A DNA stretch of 64,000 nt from Diorhabda sublineata (GCF_026230105.1 NC_079485.1:10610872-10674871); one strand, 5' to 3'; positions 12,501 to 28,300 are shown, counted from the stretch's first letter. The notes: generated from the sequence alone by a model not told the origin. Numbers and translations: made by a program.

Positions 12501-15500
12501 GATGAATCCTTTCTGAGATATGTTCATCGATAGTGACCTGTATGGATTTATTTAGAAGCTTGGCATACCAGACCTTGTCAAAAGTTTTCGATATATCCAG
12601 TGCGATTCCTCGGAATTCCTCATATTTCTCTATAGCTTCAGTCCATTGTGTACATTTTGTTTATTGCGCTTTATATGAATAAATTACATGTTTTTTCGCT
12701 TTATATGAATAAATTACATGTTTTTTATAATCTGATATACTTTAATTTCAAGCAAATGATCTTTCATGTGTACTAATCCATTTGATTCCATTATTTCTTA
12801 AGAATTTTCGTATTTACTTTTCTAATGTATCTGCAACAATTCAGCGTTATTTAAGGTGTTCTGAAAAGTCTTAGGTAGAAATGATACAATATATTAAAAT
12901 GAAATCAGAACGTACTAAACATAACACAACGTATATTCGATGAAAAATAAGCAAACCTTGTTTTTGTAGTTTTACAGTGCCGTTTGCAAATGGATGGATA
13001 ATACGATTAACATATTTATATATTTGCACCTGAAAATATGTCAAAGTAGACAATATAATTATATTTTGGATATAAAGAAAGAGTCATTGGTCCTAAAAAT
13101 TTCATTCCAATAATTGCAATGTTCGTGATGTATGTATATCCATAGCTTGTAATCGAGATTTGAATTTTCAAGTATCTGTAGTAACGTACTTGTGTGGAAA
13201 GTGATATTTAGCACATAGTACCACAAAAACTAGACAAGGCATTAAACAAGATGCCAAACCAGACACGCTTAACATTACGAAGTTAATAAAAAATGAAAAA
13301 AAATTCTCCCATTTAATAAACCTAGTAGTTACCATTTACTGCATCTACTTTTGGGATGATTCTTAATATACGAGTATGCTATACATTGTGTTTTTAGTTT
13401 AGGGTTACTTTAAAAATTCCGTTTTTAGAAGATTTTCGTAACCAGTCATATATTAAAGTGAATTTAATACCGAATATCTTTTAACAACTTTTGTTTCGTG
13501 ATTTTCCGAGGATGATTCTTGAATTCTAGGATAAATAATTTTGCATAAGCAGTAATTATATACATTTTTATTTTATAACCCCTAACGCTCCTCTCTAAAT
13601 GTTAAACTAAACAATTGCGATGATAAACTATAATAATTGTTTGACTAACGGTACATATTAATCACTGACAGTTAGTAGAAGGCGACAGAAATTGCATAAC
13701 ACACTATAGTTCACATTAAAAATTATTATATTTATAATTGGTATATATACTCGTAGAATGTATTAAGTATTAAATATATATTTATTAATAATATATATTG
13801 ACACGCTTAGTTGTTTATTTAATCCAAATTGTAGATTCTGTGCATTTATAGTGTTGATGGGTGAATAATGAGATTGATTTGTAAATAAATTGTCTTTGTT
13901 TCCGCTGAATAAATACATACAACACTGTAGGTACTTTCCACTCTTACAAAAATCTAGCTTTTCTTAGTAATGAACGCATCTGGCTTGAATATATAATTAA
14001 CTAAATGTAATTATAATTTATATTAGTAAAATAACTCGTTTTCATGCTTATCTGCGTGTAAGAGTATAAGTAGCGTTCCTTATTCTATTCACTTTCGTAC
14101 TCAATATAAGTATGCATTATGCACTCTTTCGAATCCCTTGTTGGCATATTGTCTGCCTGTGTTTTGTGATAAGTAGCGGTTTTTATATAGTCACAATATT
14201 TGGGAACAAGTTATTTTGAAGTTTTTCAGCTGGCCATCTTTGAGAATAAATCAATGTAAGACACCTTGATCGACTTTGTTCAATGATATTTTGTAGGTGT
14301 CCTTGACTATTTTCTGAATATTTAAGAAGCAGCATTTTGAAAACTGATAAAATTCGTGTAGAAAAAATTAATTGCTTATTTCAAATAAAAAAGGTAGTTT
14401 GAACTTGTTTTTATATTAAACTCTAATCGAAAGATATCAATTTCAGTTTTCTGGCAAACTTCTAACTGAAAATGCAGTATATCAGCTATTTTGACAAAGT
14501 ATTTTGGAGCGACACATTTTCTACTACTGTTTTCTTTCACTATTCTACTTTTTGTAGTTTTTTTCCTGACCTAAACCTTTATGAAGTTTGTGGTCATTGG
14601 AAGAAAAATCTGGACAGATTTGCTTTTCAAAATGACTCATGGACAGTTCAGCCAAAAAACGGTGAAGACTTTTAGCAGAATATGAAAAATATGTACAACT
14701 GAGTTTTGTCTCAAAAAACTATAACATACCTTGCATTTTTGTGTCGTTTTCTTTTCCATTTTTTAGGCTCACTTGGGTTTTTTTCGTGCTATTTTTGGTT
14801 ATGAAAGTACCACATTAATATACATTTTTGCACATTAGTTAAACAATGAAATCTTTTTGCAATAAAACCTTCAAATTTTTCATAAATTACTAAAATAATG
14901 TGAATAACACGGAATCCCACAAGACACTTATAATCACGTGATGTTGAATTAAGAATTTTCATTGGGTAATTGGATAAGGCGTGTTTTGGAATGACATTGT
15001 ACGTGGAAAATGCCTGTTTTGGTTTGAGTAGCGATACATAACTATATATAATATACAGGACATAGTTAGTTTTGGTCGGTTTTGCGATGCAAGCTGCATA
15101 GGTATTGGGACGAAGAATAATATAGAGCACCAAACTATATTTCCACAAAAATAGATATAGCGACTTTTGATATGGGACGCCTCAAATTTAGGTTTAAAAA
15201 TTTTGCTCATACAAGCTAGTAAAACATTTAATAAAATACCCCAGAATATTATACTATAGGTTGTTCATAAGACACTTATATACGAAGGCTCCTACTTTAG
15301 TTTTGACATATGGTAATACTGATGTGAATATGTCAAATCTGAAATTGCCATCATAAAGGTTGACATTTTTAATGACAAACGTACTCAGAACGTATTGTCA
15401 TACGAGTGTTATTTGAGTTATTTACAGATACTTGAAACATTCATCTTTGTAAAACAATGGAATTAAAACGCGAACATTTTCGTGCGATGATTTTCTAGGA

Positions 15501-18500
15501 CTCGCATCAACTTTAGGTGACGAAGCACCATCTCGAGCCACCGTTCCATTAGAGCAACGTAGAATGGTCGATTCTGAATAGTACACGAGCATTTGTTTGG
15601 CGGAAGTGTTATAAAAAACAGGGAAACCAATCTCAGTAGACGAATCATTCTCCACCTCAACAATCTCATAAATCAGTTCAAACAGAAACGTTTTTGAACA
15701 GTCAAAACATCGAATTGATGGGTCATCCGTATCCAACATGTTTATTTATTTCAATAATAATAAGGTTGAATGGAAACTTCATTAACCGTGAAAAATAACA
15801 CATCTGACTATACAAATTTAATTCATGCAGTATAACACATCAAGTCCGCATCAAATGGTAGTTGTTCCTAATTGCCGTAGATAAATTTTACCAGTTGTTA
15901 TCAATATTGAAAAAAAAAATAATGACATAGTTAAAAATTATCTACGTAGCTGCGAAAAACATTCTTATGAAGGGGACTGTAAGTTTCAACTTTCTGAATG
16001 TCTGGAAAAAAATAGTTATCGATTTTCATAAAGTTAATATAAAAAACATTTAAACAAAAGTATGATATGGATTCTACTGTGTTAGAAATATCAAATCTCA
16101 CCAAGACGAATTCATAATAAAATGGATTTTAGATGGAGAAAACAAAGCAATCGAAGATATTTTATTGGAAATCACTGAAATGAGGGACATAGGAATAAAA
16201 TATTTGAGACAAATTAAAATTTAAGGGATCAAAATAGGCCTAATCCATTTATTGACGAGACCTACGTTCACAGCTGTTATACATCTGTAAAGTTGATCTA
16301 ACAATTCTAGGAAAGGGTTGTTTATGAACATTTCATGAGTACAACAATCGATTATTAATTTATACAGGAGGTCATATGGGATTTATTTTTAAGTCAGCTA
16401 CCAGTTATTAACATTCTGAATTTAGTTCAGTGAGCTACGGCAAATAGTTACCAGAAAAACTGATATCAAATCTACCTATAGTTCTTCCAATATCAATTGC
16501 AGATTATAAAAACCCTTGCCGACAATTTTGTTTGATCTACCATAGGCGTAGATACCTCATATTATAGATTTATTAATTTTATAAATACTTTTAAAAATAT
16601 GTACATCTTAAGCGAGAAAGTATTTGTTAAAAGGCAATCGAATCGTTATAAATTGGACGGCATTATACGCCCTTATTTAGACAGATGAACTTAATTGTAG
16701 TCCTACCTGGAACTTAGAAGAAAATCATTATTATACCTCGATAACTTGCTACAACTCAATATTAAATTATAAAACGTAAATAGACGAGTAAAATGTACCT
16801 ACCTGTAAGGGAGTTTGGTTTAAAAAGGTCTGATCTGAGCCCATTTTGTACCCCTTTCGTCTATTAGAATTTCGATGGTCTTTTATCTGACGCAAATAAT
16901 CTTGTCGCCATCAAACTATCCTTGACGATTCGGTTATTGCCATCCATTGCAACCAAGTTCTCCTTATATAAACTATCCTACGTATAAAATCTTGGGTAGC
17001 TTTTTTAACTTATTTCAGTTTTTCTTTACATGTTTTTCGATTATTTTTAATAATGATAATGATAAAGGCAAGTTTCATCACTACACAGAATATTTGAAAT
17101 CACAAAGAAAACGATACATGTTCTTTTTGGTGCATTGTCAAATTTTCATGACTAAAAGTTTTAAAATCAAACTAAAGGACCATTATTATATTTGTGTTGT
17201 CCAAATATTTATTCCAATGAAATTTTAATGAGCAGTAAAGGAATATATTTAGTTGTCCTTATAATTGGTAGTTCTTTCTAAATTATTCCACAGAATGTGA
17301 TTCAGAGCTATTCCAATTGTTCCAGGATTGGATAAAATTCAAATTTAGATGTCATTGACCGATATTATTTGAACAATCTGGATATGAATTAGACTGGCTT
17401 GACATGGATATCAGTTAGTATAGTATAAATCATATTCAGCTGCCCAGGTTTGGTTGACTCGTGCACAGACTACAGTTGACTAAACATTGACAAATTGAGT
17501 CTATAACTCAAATTAATGCGGTCTCAATCCGAGGCTCTAGATAAGCATTATCCACATTATTTGAGGACATGTCAAAATGAACAGATTAGACTTAAATCAC
17601 GATACTAAATTTGTACTTTATGACTATTAAATTGGAATCTGCCTGAAAAAGTTATTTCCTGAAAGCATTAACTAAAAACAGTAAACCTCAATTATATTTA
17701 CCAATCTTCTATCATCCATACAGTCACTAACAACATTAAAAATAACTGAATATAATTGTGCCTCCGGCCAACTAATGATTATCGGTATTGCACTTAGCCA
17801 TTAGTAACTATCAGTATAAGTCCATTTTTTGTCGAAATTGAACGTCCTATCTCTGGATTAAGCTGTTTTTATTTTACTATATTTTCAATATCTACCCTCT
17901 ATAACTGCGTGAAATACACTAAAATATCTTTTTACACAATTGGTAAAATAAATTTGGTTACATCAAATGGCCTTAGGAAAATCGAAATTTGATGAAAAAT
18001 ATCAACTTTCAAATAACTTAATGATATTCACTGTAATATTAACATTATACGGATATTTTTTGTGTAGCGTTTTAAAAGTCGATAATTTTTTTAAAAAGAA
18101 TAACATGTTTAGTTTTTGTCGTCGTTGTCCCAATTTACTGATAAATGACATCAAGTCAACTGAAATTTTACCTCAGATCGCATACTGGCAATATTTTGTC
18201 TTCGCCTATTGATGAGAAATACCACCTTAATGTACAAGAAAATATTAATCAAGTTTTTCATAATAATTCCACTATTTTATTTCAATTAATTTTCGTTGGT
18301 TTTTATCTTTATGTTCATATTTTATAGAAATACTTTAAAACAAGAAACTATTATTATTAAAAAAAAAACATGGCGGTCAACTTTTAGAAACTTACACAAA
18401 GCCTTTATAGATTATCTTAATGAGCGAGCACATGTCATAAATTTATATTTTACATGAATAAATTGCTAATTTAACATCTGAAACCAACGACCTTGATATT

Positions 18501-21500
18501 TTCTTACAATTTCAACAAATAAAAAATGTAAATAAAACAAGCCCGACAGCGAATAGGTATGCCTTTTTTATTTACCAGTATTTATATTTGCATAATCATT
18601 CCAATGGAATGATTTAACTAAATAGACTAATAAAGTAGTTGATTAAATTTAAAAACATCTTGTAGTGATTTTCACAATTAGTATTATATTTGATATCAAA
18701 ATATAACACAAAACAGCATACGTGAACCACAAGAGAATTGAAAGTTTCAATTAAAGACATAGAGGGAAAAGTGAAAGTCTATTTAAATATAGCATCCCTT
18801 TCAAAGAATATAATAGTAATATTGAATGAACCAGGCATTATTTTGAGAAATTATTGGAAGAAGAATGGCCTTAGAAATATGAACGGTCAAGTATGTTATT
18901 GTTTTCATTTGCTGGACTCGTACTGTAAAATCCAAATTTGCAACCTTTAAAAAGGTCAAAAACGATGGAATCATCTGCGATAAGTTTAATAGCATATTAC
19001 GTAACAAGAGTTGTAAGTGAAATTTTCATGCGTAATAGGCTTACAACTCGTGAAACTTACTATACTTTTTCTACGCCCATTCATAGCCCCATACTTGAAA
19101 GAAATTGTATAATATGCTACCTACATTTAGGGGCATCACTCTTTCAAACCGAAATATATCTCCCTAATGCTAAAAGTTTTTATGTTTTTTTATTGACTAA
19201 ATTTGTGTAAATAGACCAAATAAAGTCTTACGTAAATAAAAATTTGATTGTAAATTAATTAAATCAAGAAGTTTAAGTTTTCTTCTCAAAATGCACGTGT
19301 TATGATATCTCATTACGTGCATGTTATTGTTAAGGGAATGTTGACAGTGCGATTTTCGACGTTTACAGACATGAGCGTAAAAAATATTTTTCCATCAATA
19401 TTATGCTTGAATCATACGAATAGAAGAACATATTTCAGAACTCAATCAAGAATATTCGTTTTTGATAAAAAGTTTCTGCATTTCTATTTTAGTAGATGAG
19501 AAAGTGGACGCTCCTACCCACTCACCTTGAAATTATAATGATTACCTTCATTCTAAACTACATTAATTTCCCATAAAAATATCGCATTCATCAAAGAATG
19601 AACACATTCCTAAAAACATAAATTTATTGATTTGAATTTTATTGATATCGTTATAATGAGAAGAAGTCATCAAGTTTTTATTCATCCATACTGATTTCAG
19701 TTAATTAAGACTAATTATTTATGGCTTAATTATTTGTGTTTGTATTGAAACTTTAAAATTGTAAAGTGTTGAGAGGGGTAACGAAAGCTTGTAACTAAAT
19801 TGTGTTGGGTTTATACACATTTATGTAAAAACATGCATTAAGTCAAAATATACAATCATAATATTTACAAATCAGCTTTAACATTATATGGCTAACTTGA
19901 AATCTATTTGCTAGAGATTCAGCTAATCAAAGATATTTCATAAGATGAGTATGAAGAATTACCTACGTTCAAAAAATATATAATTTTAGAATTTTTGTCA
20001 AATTACATTTCCGAGTATTAGCCATGCCATAACTATGCTCTTCTAGTTAATCTTTTTATTTCATGTACACCAATTGTTTTGAATTCACATCTCAAGATTC
20101 TGATTCTTTTGTCTTGATTTGATTTCAATATAATATTTCTATTTCGTTTTAAACTTAAATATAACAACCTCACTAATAAACTATTATTTTTTTACGTACC
20201 CATTCTTTTCATGCACTCGTTCTAATACCTATACGTTATCAAAAGGTTTATGATACAATGGTATTCTCCATCCTTCGTATAGCTTTCTAATAGACTTTCG
20301 ATAGACGGTATTCCAGTTTCTATACTTTCAAATGCCTTTTTTTTGTTCACGTATTTAACGAAAATAAATACTATATCTTCGTATTGCGGTTCAAGTGAGC
20401 CAAATAATAATTGTGATGTTCTATTCATGCCCTTTATATCAAATTCAGAAGTGATTACAAGAAAATATTAATAGTCTAATTAATTGGATTTCAATGTCCC
20501 TACACAAATTTGGATTAAATCCATTAATGGATATTACGATAATTATCTTTATGTTGTTTAATGGTAACATATGATTTGTCATTGGTATTCCGATAAATTC
20601 TTTATTTTCTATTATATCTTTTCTATATTCATATTTCAAATGGCTCTTCTTCTGTTCCTTACACATGTCTCATCGTCGAAATTCCTCATTCCATTTCTTC
20701 TTATCACTATTTCCATTCACCCTGAAAAATCAATGTCCATAGCACGTATTTATACTTGTCTGTCAATTACTTGGTTCTTCGAAGGTCTCTTTAGTAAATT
20801 TATTGTTAAATATGTTTTTTTATATAAATTCTTTTGTTCATATTTCGTGTTTCACATAAGATTTTCAAGCATTCTTCTTATTTTCTCCTCAGTGAGTTTA
20901 CCTTCTCGCTACATTACAAATAAATTTTGATTTCGATTTGAGCCTATTCACTTCCATTCTCTCGATTTTTTGCTATGTATACATTTCTTATTTCTGTATT
21001 AAATTTCTACATATCAATGATTTACCTATATTTTCTCTAAACAAGAATTCACGAACTTCTTTTGCTATGTAATTTTATGATAATTAAATCATTTAAAGTT
21101 AGCTGGAGAGAGATCAACGATGTATCTATTTAATTGTGAGAAGAATTTGAAATAAATAATAATACTATTTCAAAGGAAATACATCATTATTTTTGGTTAT
21201 TAATGGACTATTACTTGAAATGTTTGTAACTGATAATTAATTTATTGTAATGCATATCAAAGGCGCCGGCATTTTTTATTTTGTAATGGGTTTTCACGAT
21301 TAGTACAAACAAGATCATGGATTAATCGATTAGCGTTTTTAGTATCCTTTGAATTTGCCGCTGAGAGTGACAATTACTTTGTTGTCGAAACTTGCTTGCT
21401 TTCAGATTTTACGAAAATACGTTACATTAATGATCTCAGTGAAATTTGAAAACGTACCACCCTATGAATTTCAGTCCCTATGTGAATAATACAGTTAATA

Positions 21501-24500
21501 ATATTTATAATATTTTTCTTTTCGATTATAAATTGTTTAAAAAATTGAATCCTTCAGTCAAAATCCTCAACAAAAAGCTGAATGTCAATTTGCAAGTGAG
21601 ATTAATTCAACTTTATTGCTTTTCTTAATGTGCCTTAAGACATGTCACACTGCAAAATTATGTGAAGGGTTCTGTAGTAAAGGTACCTCAAATGATGCCT
21701 CGGATATTTTTCAAGGGTTTACTTCCGAATAGCATCCCAAACCTATCATCATGAAACTCCGTATAAACTTTTATTTTATTTGAGAATTTAATGAATCAAG
21801 ACAATATCAAGATAATACGTTTTAATAACAAAGACTTAACAATAGTTTTCTTGAGGAACAACTTATATGTTGGAGAAATCATTTAATTGTTTGACAGCTT
21901 ATGATTGGTACTGATTTTCGCACTATGTCATTGAACTTGTGTAATCGCGCTTCATTATAATTCGGCGGCGTTGTTCGGAAGTACAGTTTCTTTTACTAAA
22001 CATTGTTGACATCCTTCTTAAACATTCTCCATATTTTCCATAAGTAAAAAAAATATTGTTTAAATAAAATAAAAACACGCTTTTAGCAATAATTAAAAAA
22101 AATAAAATGTAAAAAATTATTCTTGGCATAAGAATAAAATTACGGATGAAAAAGTTTATGTTATTATCATAAAATCTAGGGGTGCTACGTATGACATTTT
22201 AAAACTAATTTTGCGTTTTTTAGATCTGAGTTTAATTCCCAGTCCCAGGACTGTCCAAATTATTTTTTCGATTATTGAAAATTATTCACTGAGAGTATTC
22301 ACATTTATTTTCCATTGTTCCTTTCTTTTCCCATTTTCTTAATGAACTCGAAATAGCTCTCTACCGTAAGTTGAACGGTAGCATTTCTCGATGGGGTTTC
22401 TTATGTAGGTGACGTGTATCTAGTATAATTTTAATGGTACAGCTTCTAGCGGATAACAAAAATCTGGGGTCGATTCCTATTTCCTTTATTCTACAATTTT
22501 CCATTTACCAAAGTGGTGATAAGTTTTTACTAGCCTCATTACGACACATAGATTTAGCTTAAAAATATCATAGAAAGAACCCCACGCTTTTATAATAATT
22601 ACATTAGTTGTCTCATCCGTAATTTTCTTATTTTTTTACTTTTTAGTTAAGTTATTGCCATTTTTTTTAGATTGTTTAAACTATAACTTTTAGTATAACT
22701 AAATTTACTTTTTAAAATAACTAACTCTAAAAGCGTGTTTCGCAGTGTTTTTAAACTGCATTTTATTTATAATAAACTATAATTAATAAAGGATACCAAA
22801 AGGAATTTATGAATCCTAGCGAATGTAATCAGGATAGTTAAATATTTTTTTCAAATTACTGCATTGTTTGTCAGTAATTGACAAGTGTGCAAAGTTTAAA
22901 TTAAGTATGTTCCCTGAAAGTAGGGCAAAATCGAGGCCAAAAAGTCAGTTTCAAACGTACAGGTGAAACTGATAATAAAAGCGTGGAATAATAACTTCAG
23001 CTCTTTGTCGAAACCTAAACACCATATAAATAAATAAACGCTCAATATTTAACGCAAAACACTGATGTTACAATAAAATAATTTTGGTTAGGTTAGGTTA
23101 GGTCAGGTTAAGTTAGGACCTGTAGGAATAACAAAATTCTAGATTAGATAAATTTCATTCTTTTTCAAAATAAATTTGAAATTTCCTTATTAATTTAATT
23201 TGTTTGGTAATAGAAAATCGATAGTATGTAACACGACTTCATTTTAATGCATAAAAATAAAGAGTCTGAGCTTTTTCTCAATGCCCAATATCAAAAGTTT
23301 ATTTAACAATAACTTATTAGCGAAAATTTGCTTTTTACTATTTATTAAATTCATATTTATCACTTTCGATTCGATTTCTGAAACTTCATATAATGTTTTT
23401 ACAAAAACATTCTATTTGATATACTATTGTTCACGCTTTCATAGTCAATTCTAATTATAATTAGATCGATTTTATTATTTAATGTTAAACAGTTATATAA
23501 CTATATAACAACATATGTTTCAATGAGATGCACAATATTTATAATCTTACTACAAATAACTCTTCGACAACTAACTTATATTGTCTTATAATGATAAATA
23601 AATTTCTCCTATATTCGGGGCTACCGCTAATTTAAATGAAATCTACAATTAATACCATCTGTTTTTAATTTAATTATTGAATCCCCAAAATTAAATTCTC
23701 AAATAACGTTTGTTAGATTATTTTCCCACTACAACACTCCAGTCTAAATTACAAATGAAATACTTTTAATTAGTTAATTGTTATCGAGTGATAGTAAATT
23801 TCACTTTTATGTTTTTCTATGTTAATATTTACTATGTGTAAAGTCTCTCTCTGTTTTATCTTCCAAGTACTTTTGGTCAATCTTTTTGTACGTATTAGGG
23901 TGTTATGTACAGTGCGACCCAAAAGATATATTGTGTCCCCTTTTCTGGTTGTGTCAATAGGGATCGGTGTTTCAACTGGTCTATTAATCCCACTCCTCTA
24001 AAAAAGTTCAGAAATTGTCATTCCCTCAAACTGCAAGAGATCTCTGTTTTCTATTTCATACGCTCCTGGGTGTAATGCTCTGGAGTAGCCTGATAGCTCC
24101 AGAGAATACATAATAGTATCTGTACATTGCATTCTCTGCTAAACCTAGCGTCTTCAGGTGTCCATTGAGGAACACAATGCCTTAGCAAGACTCCTTTCAG
24201 TAATCGTGAGCTGGTCTTACCTAAGTTCATACCGTCAACAGATCTTCCCTGGTTATAGTTTTCCAGGATGTCTTTGCCTGTCTTAACCCCTGTAGATTGT
24301 TTCAGTATCTGGTTTTACCCCCATCTACCTCATGTTCCAATGCTTTTTCTATTATTCTCTAGCTCATACCACAAAAAGATTCAAGTCCTATGAAGGGTTT
24401 ATCCGTCCATATTTTGAAGAATCTGTAAGCTATTTCGTTTCCCTCCACTCTGTAGTATCCCGAAAATTGTAAGATAAGTTTGTTCTGTTTCTCTAGCTCA

Positions 24501-25278
24501 TTCAACTTGTCCAGACATTCCCAACCTAGCTTGGATTTTATGATATTGGAGCTTAAAGCTTGGCTATTGGACTATATTACGATTTCTTTTTTGCGATCAT
24601 TCCTTTCTAGGTTAAACTGGATATATTTGCCAATTGTATATATTTCTGCTTGAAAAATACTTGGTGCTTTGCCCAGAATTTCAGAGTTCTTAGTTCTAGG
24701 CCCGTACACTCCTATTCCACTTACGTCTGCTGTTTTGGAGCCATCCCTATATCATTTGGTACCATTTCTTTTAATTTCCAATATGGTGTTTTGGATCCCA
24801 TTTACTTCTACAGCTTAGTTTCAAGAAGAAATGTTTCTTAAAACTAAACTCTTTTGGTATCTCATTCTGAAGCATATCCCATATTTATTCATTTTTTGAG
24901 GACGGTGTATACTTATTGATTTCTTCTCTAAACATTCAGAGCCACGCTATCCAATACTATATGGAGATGTGGGAGATTTAGAATCACGTCTAGTGTATCT
25001 GTTGGACATTATCTCATGGCCCCGGCTGCACATATGCAAACCAGTCTATTGGTCTCACAATTGCCACAGTAGAATATTTGGGTTACAACTCGAATTCCTT
25101 TAGGGTTTTCGTGGCTTTAGTGATTATCTCGAGTTTGTTCCAGAGAAGTTTACTATCTAGTGTGAGACTCAGATATTTTTCTTCTGTTTTTCTTTCAATG
25201 GCTTGTCCGTCTAGCTTGATAGGCTTGAGATTGAGTTCCCTCGTATTCGTATAATATATAATATATATAATATATATA

Positions 25279-25338
<60 letters not shown>

Positions 25339-28300
25339 GTATAAGAGTTCGTCTACTACTAGCTCCACATAAGTGGAGGAAAGTAATTTACATTTATTAC
25401 GTAATTTGCGAATGTCATCTCTTGAAATTAATAAAAATCTTTTCTGGGAGTAAAATCACAATCTTGCTAATTTAGTTTCTTTCATTTCAGAGCGTAATGG
25501 AGCGATTTCCTGCAAATTCGATTCAAGAACCGAGCGCATTCATGAGTCAAGATCCCATGGATATGTATAACAATATTTTAGTCTTCATTGTTACAAACTC
25601 AAATCAGTCACACCCTCCAGAGATGCATATATTTCAGGTAAGTTTTTGAATAATACATGCATTGATGGAACGTATTTAAAATTATTCGAAAAACAAATCA
25701 TTGCAAGAATTTGTATTAAGAAATTATTTTTTCAAAAAGAACGATGCTTGAAGCTACGATGAGATAAGAATTTACACTTTTTGTGTTTACTGGTTCATTT
25801 TTGGAAAATAATTTTAGTTATTTCTGACGAATGAATGTGAAGAATGTGAGATATATTATTTACAGGTACCTCAAGGGAAATGTTCATGTTTGGTCTTCGC
25901 AAATATTTGTCAACTAAAAATTATTATCAATAGATATGAAGCTAAAAAATGTTATGTAGTTATTTATTCTAAACTAGAATAGTAAATGACCGGATTGCTG
26001 GTCATTGTCAATTCCAGTATTCGATTGAATTTATTTGCCTTGGATATGTTTACTAATTAATGTATCACTTCAATCTAAATATGTTTCATATATTTTATAC
26101 CTATATTAATTATTCACTAATTCAAAAAATTATCACAAAATAATTTTGTTGTAAAAGAACTAGCAGATAAAAACGGCATTAATTTTAAAGTATCTCGATC
26201 TGATCATTATAAACGGAAACAATCATGAAATTTTAAATTATGAGAAAAAATAAATAAGGTCTCGTTCATAAATTAATATTAAATTCTTATGAACTAATGA
26301 ATGATGTTAGTTAGATGTTAGTGAAATTTTGTTATTTAATTATAAAGTTTTCTTAATGTGTCCAATCATTGTCGAGGTACTAGAGGTACGCAACGCGTGT
26401 AAAAAGGTTAGAAACCACTAACCTAATAGCTGAACGCTTCTGCTGTGGAAAGTAGTTTTTTTATAAAATGAAATACAAAAATTTGTAACTGTTTCAGGAA
26501 GTAATGATTTTTATTAATTAAAAGTACGGTGTATATTCGTTAACAGTTAGTTGAATAATGATTTTCCACTACTTAAATGATACTCTTACTTCATGACAAT
26601 TACTTCCTACTTTTAGAGCTTATAAAATTATACAACAATAAGGCTTTAGTGAGAATACTTTTATGTTATAGTACTAATGCAAGTCTTGGAAAACAGTAGA
26701 TAAGATAAATGTCGCAATTGAATTAATTTTTATTAGATATTTGAAAGATGATATCACAGAATACTCTCATTGAGATAACTCTTGATGATATCTGTCAATA
26801 TTTTAATATTCACACAATATTATTTTTTAACATTACCTCGAGTGTAAACAATTTATCAATAATGAATAATTGATTAAAAAATTTGCATTGTATTGTATAA
26901 AAATGCATATTATTCCCTAACTAAATAAATAACTTTTATTATAAGAGCAGCTCTAATAATTACAATTTCAAAAAAAGCTGTTTTTATAAGTAAACAAAAT
27001 TTCGTTATCACGCAGATTAAAATATAGAATTGAATATAGAATATTCGGTAATTTTCTACTTTCGCGATCCCCTTGTTTATTGGCTGTAGAAAATCGAAAA
27101 ATCACCTAATTTCGATGAAATATTTTTTAAAATCTTCGTTTTTACGGAGGATTTATAAAAAAAATATGGGAAATATCTCACCTGGAGATTTCATATGTTT
27201 TTATCACTTTAAATGTGATCATAAACGCACTTCTTCGCATATAATCGTTCATAACTTTTTTACAAAGCATCAAACGCAGTTCATTTATTTTTTTGTTAAT
27301 CTACACAAAAAAAAGAACATTTTATCTGTAACCTTAGTAAGGTACCATATTTTTAATGGTGAAAATTTTCAATTTTTCAAAGTTAATTTTTAATATTGTA
27401 CACTTGATTACAATAAGTGATTTTATGAATGTTTCTGTTCATATAACTTGAATGATTACTTAATAAAAAAGGTACAAACGATTATATGTAAGAAAAGGTC
27501 ATTTTTAAGAGAAATTATTATTATTTTTAATTGTAAGAACATGATAAATCAACATTTTTGTATAAGTTTTTTTTCAATTTGTTCATTTTTTGTGTAGATT
27601 ATGAAAAAAAATATAACAACTTCATTTGATTATTTGGAAAAAAGTTATCGACAATTATACGTGAACGAGTGTATTTTCATGAACCGATATAAGTTTTAAT
27701 TTTTTCTTATTCCCTTAATTTTTTTCATCCGTCGTAAAAACTAAGATTAAAAAAAATTCATCGAAATTGGATGATTTTTCGATGATTTTCCAGAGCGAAA
27801 GTATAAAAATACCGAATATTCTTCCATGCCTAAGAATTTATCAAATTAATCTCTTGTTGTTTGAGGGGATTGAGAGAAGAGATTCATCAAAATTTAATTT
27901 TTTTGTGGTAGAACAAAGTTTTTAATAATAAAAATCAAAATAAGTTATATACTTCTCCGAAAGAATATTGTACAAACACTTAAATAAATATTTCTCTCAC
28001 ATTCAAAACTATTCCGTGGCTATTAAGCTTACATTCTCACGTCCTCTTAATGAACGTTTGATGAATCTATTAAGAATAATGGCCTGCTTTTTATTAATAA
28101 TTTTTTTAATTATAATTTTATAACTTTATTTAAATTCCATAACTGCTATTTATTTTTCAGTGCCAAAGTATTTCAGCTCAAGATTTGGTCGAAGATTTGA
28201 AAGAGCTACGAATGGGTAAAGCATTGACAAGAAGTCGTAAAAGCAGTATCCCTCCCCCGACTCATAAACCTCCTCAAAGTGTTATTAGTCCATCTAGAGA

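Noticed and set aside
14472..14675. 67-codon + frame with FFPDLNLYEV resembling the Tc1 SPDLNPIE motif
   Set aside because: Only one weak motif match; no other Tc1 block or terminal repeat nearby.
14789..15148. 119-codon - frame
   Set aside because: Composition typical of AT-rich noise, overlapped by another frame of similar length, no family motif.
20222..20930. Several - strand frames in a row suggesting a frameshifted retroelement ORF
   Set aside because: No YADD-type, endonuclease or gag motif could be found when reading across the frames.
27073..27393. 106-codon + frame, longest outside the two genes' introns borders
   Set aside because: Lies across an inverted-repeat arm, has Phe/Ile/Lys/His-rich chance composition and no recognisable domain.
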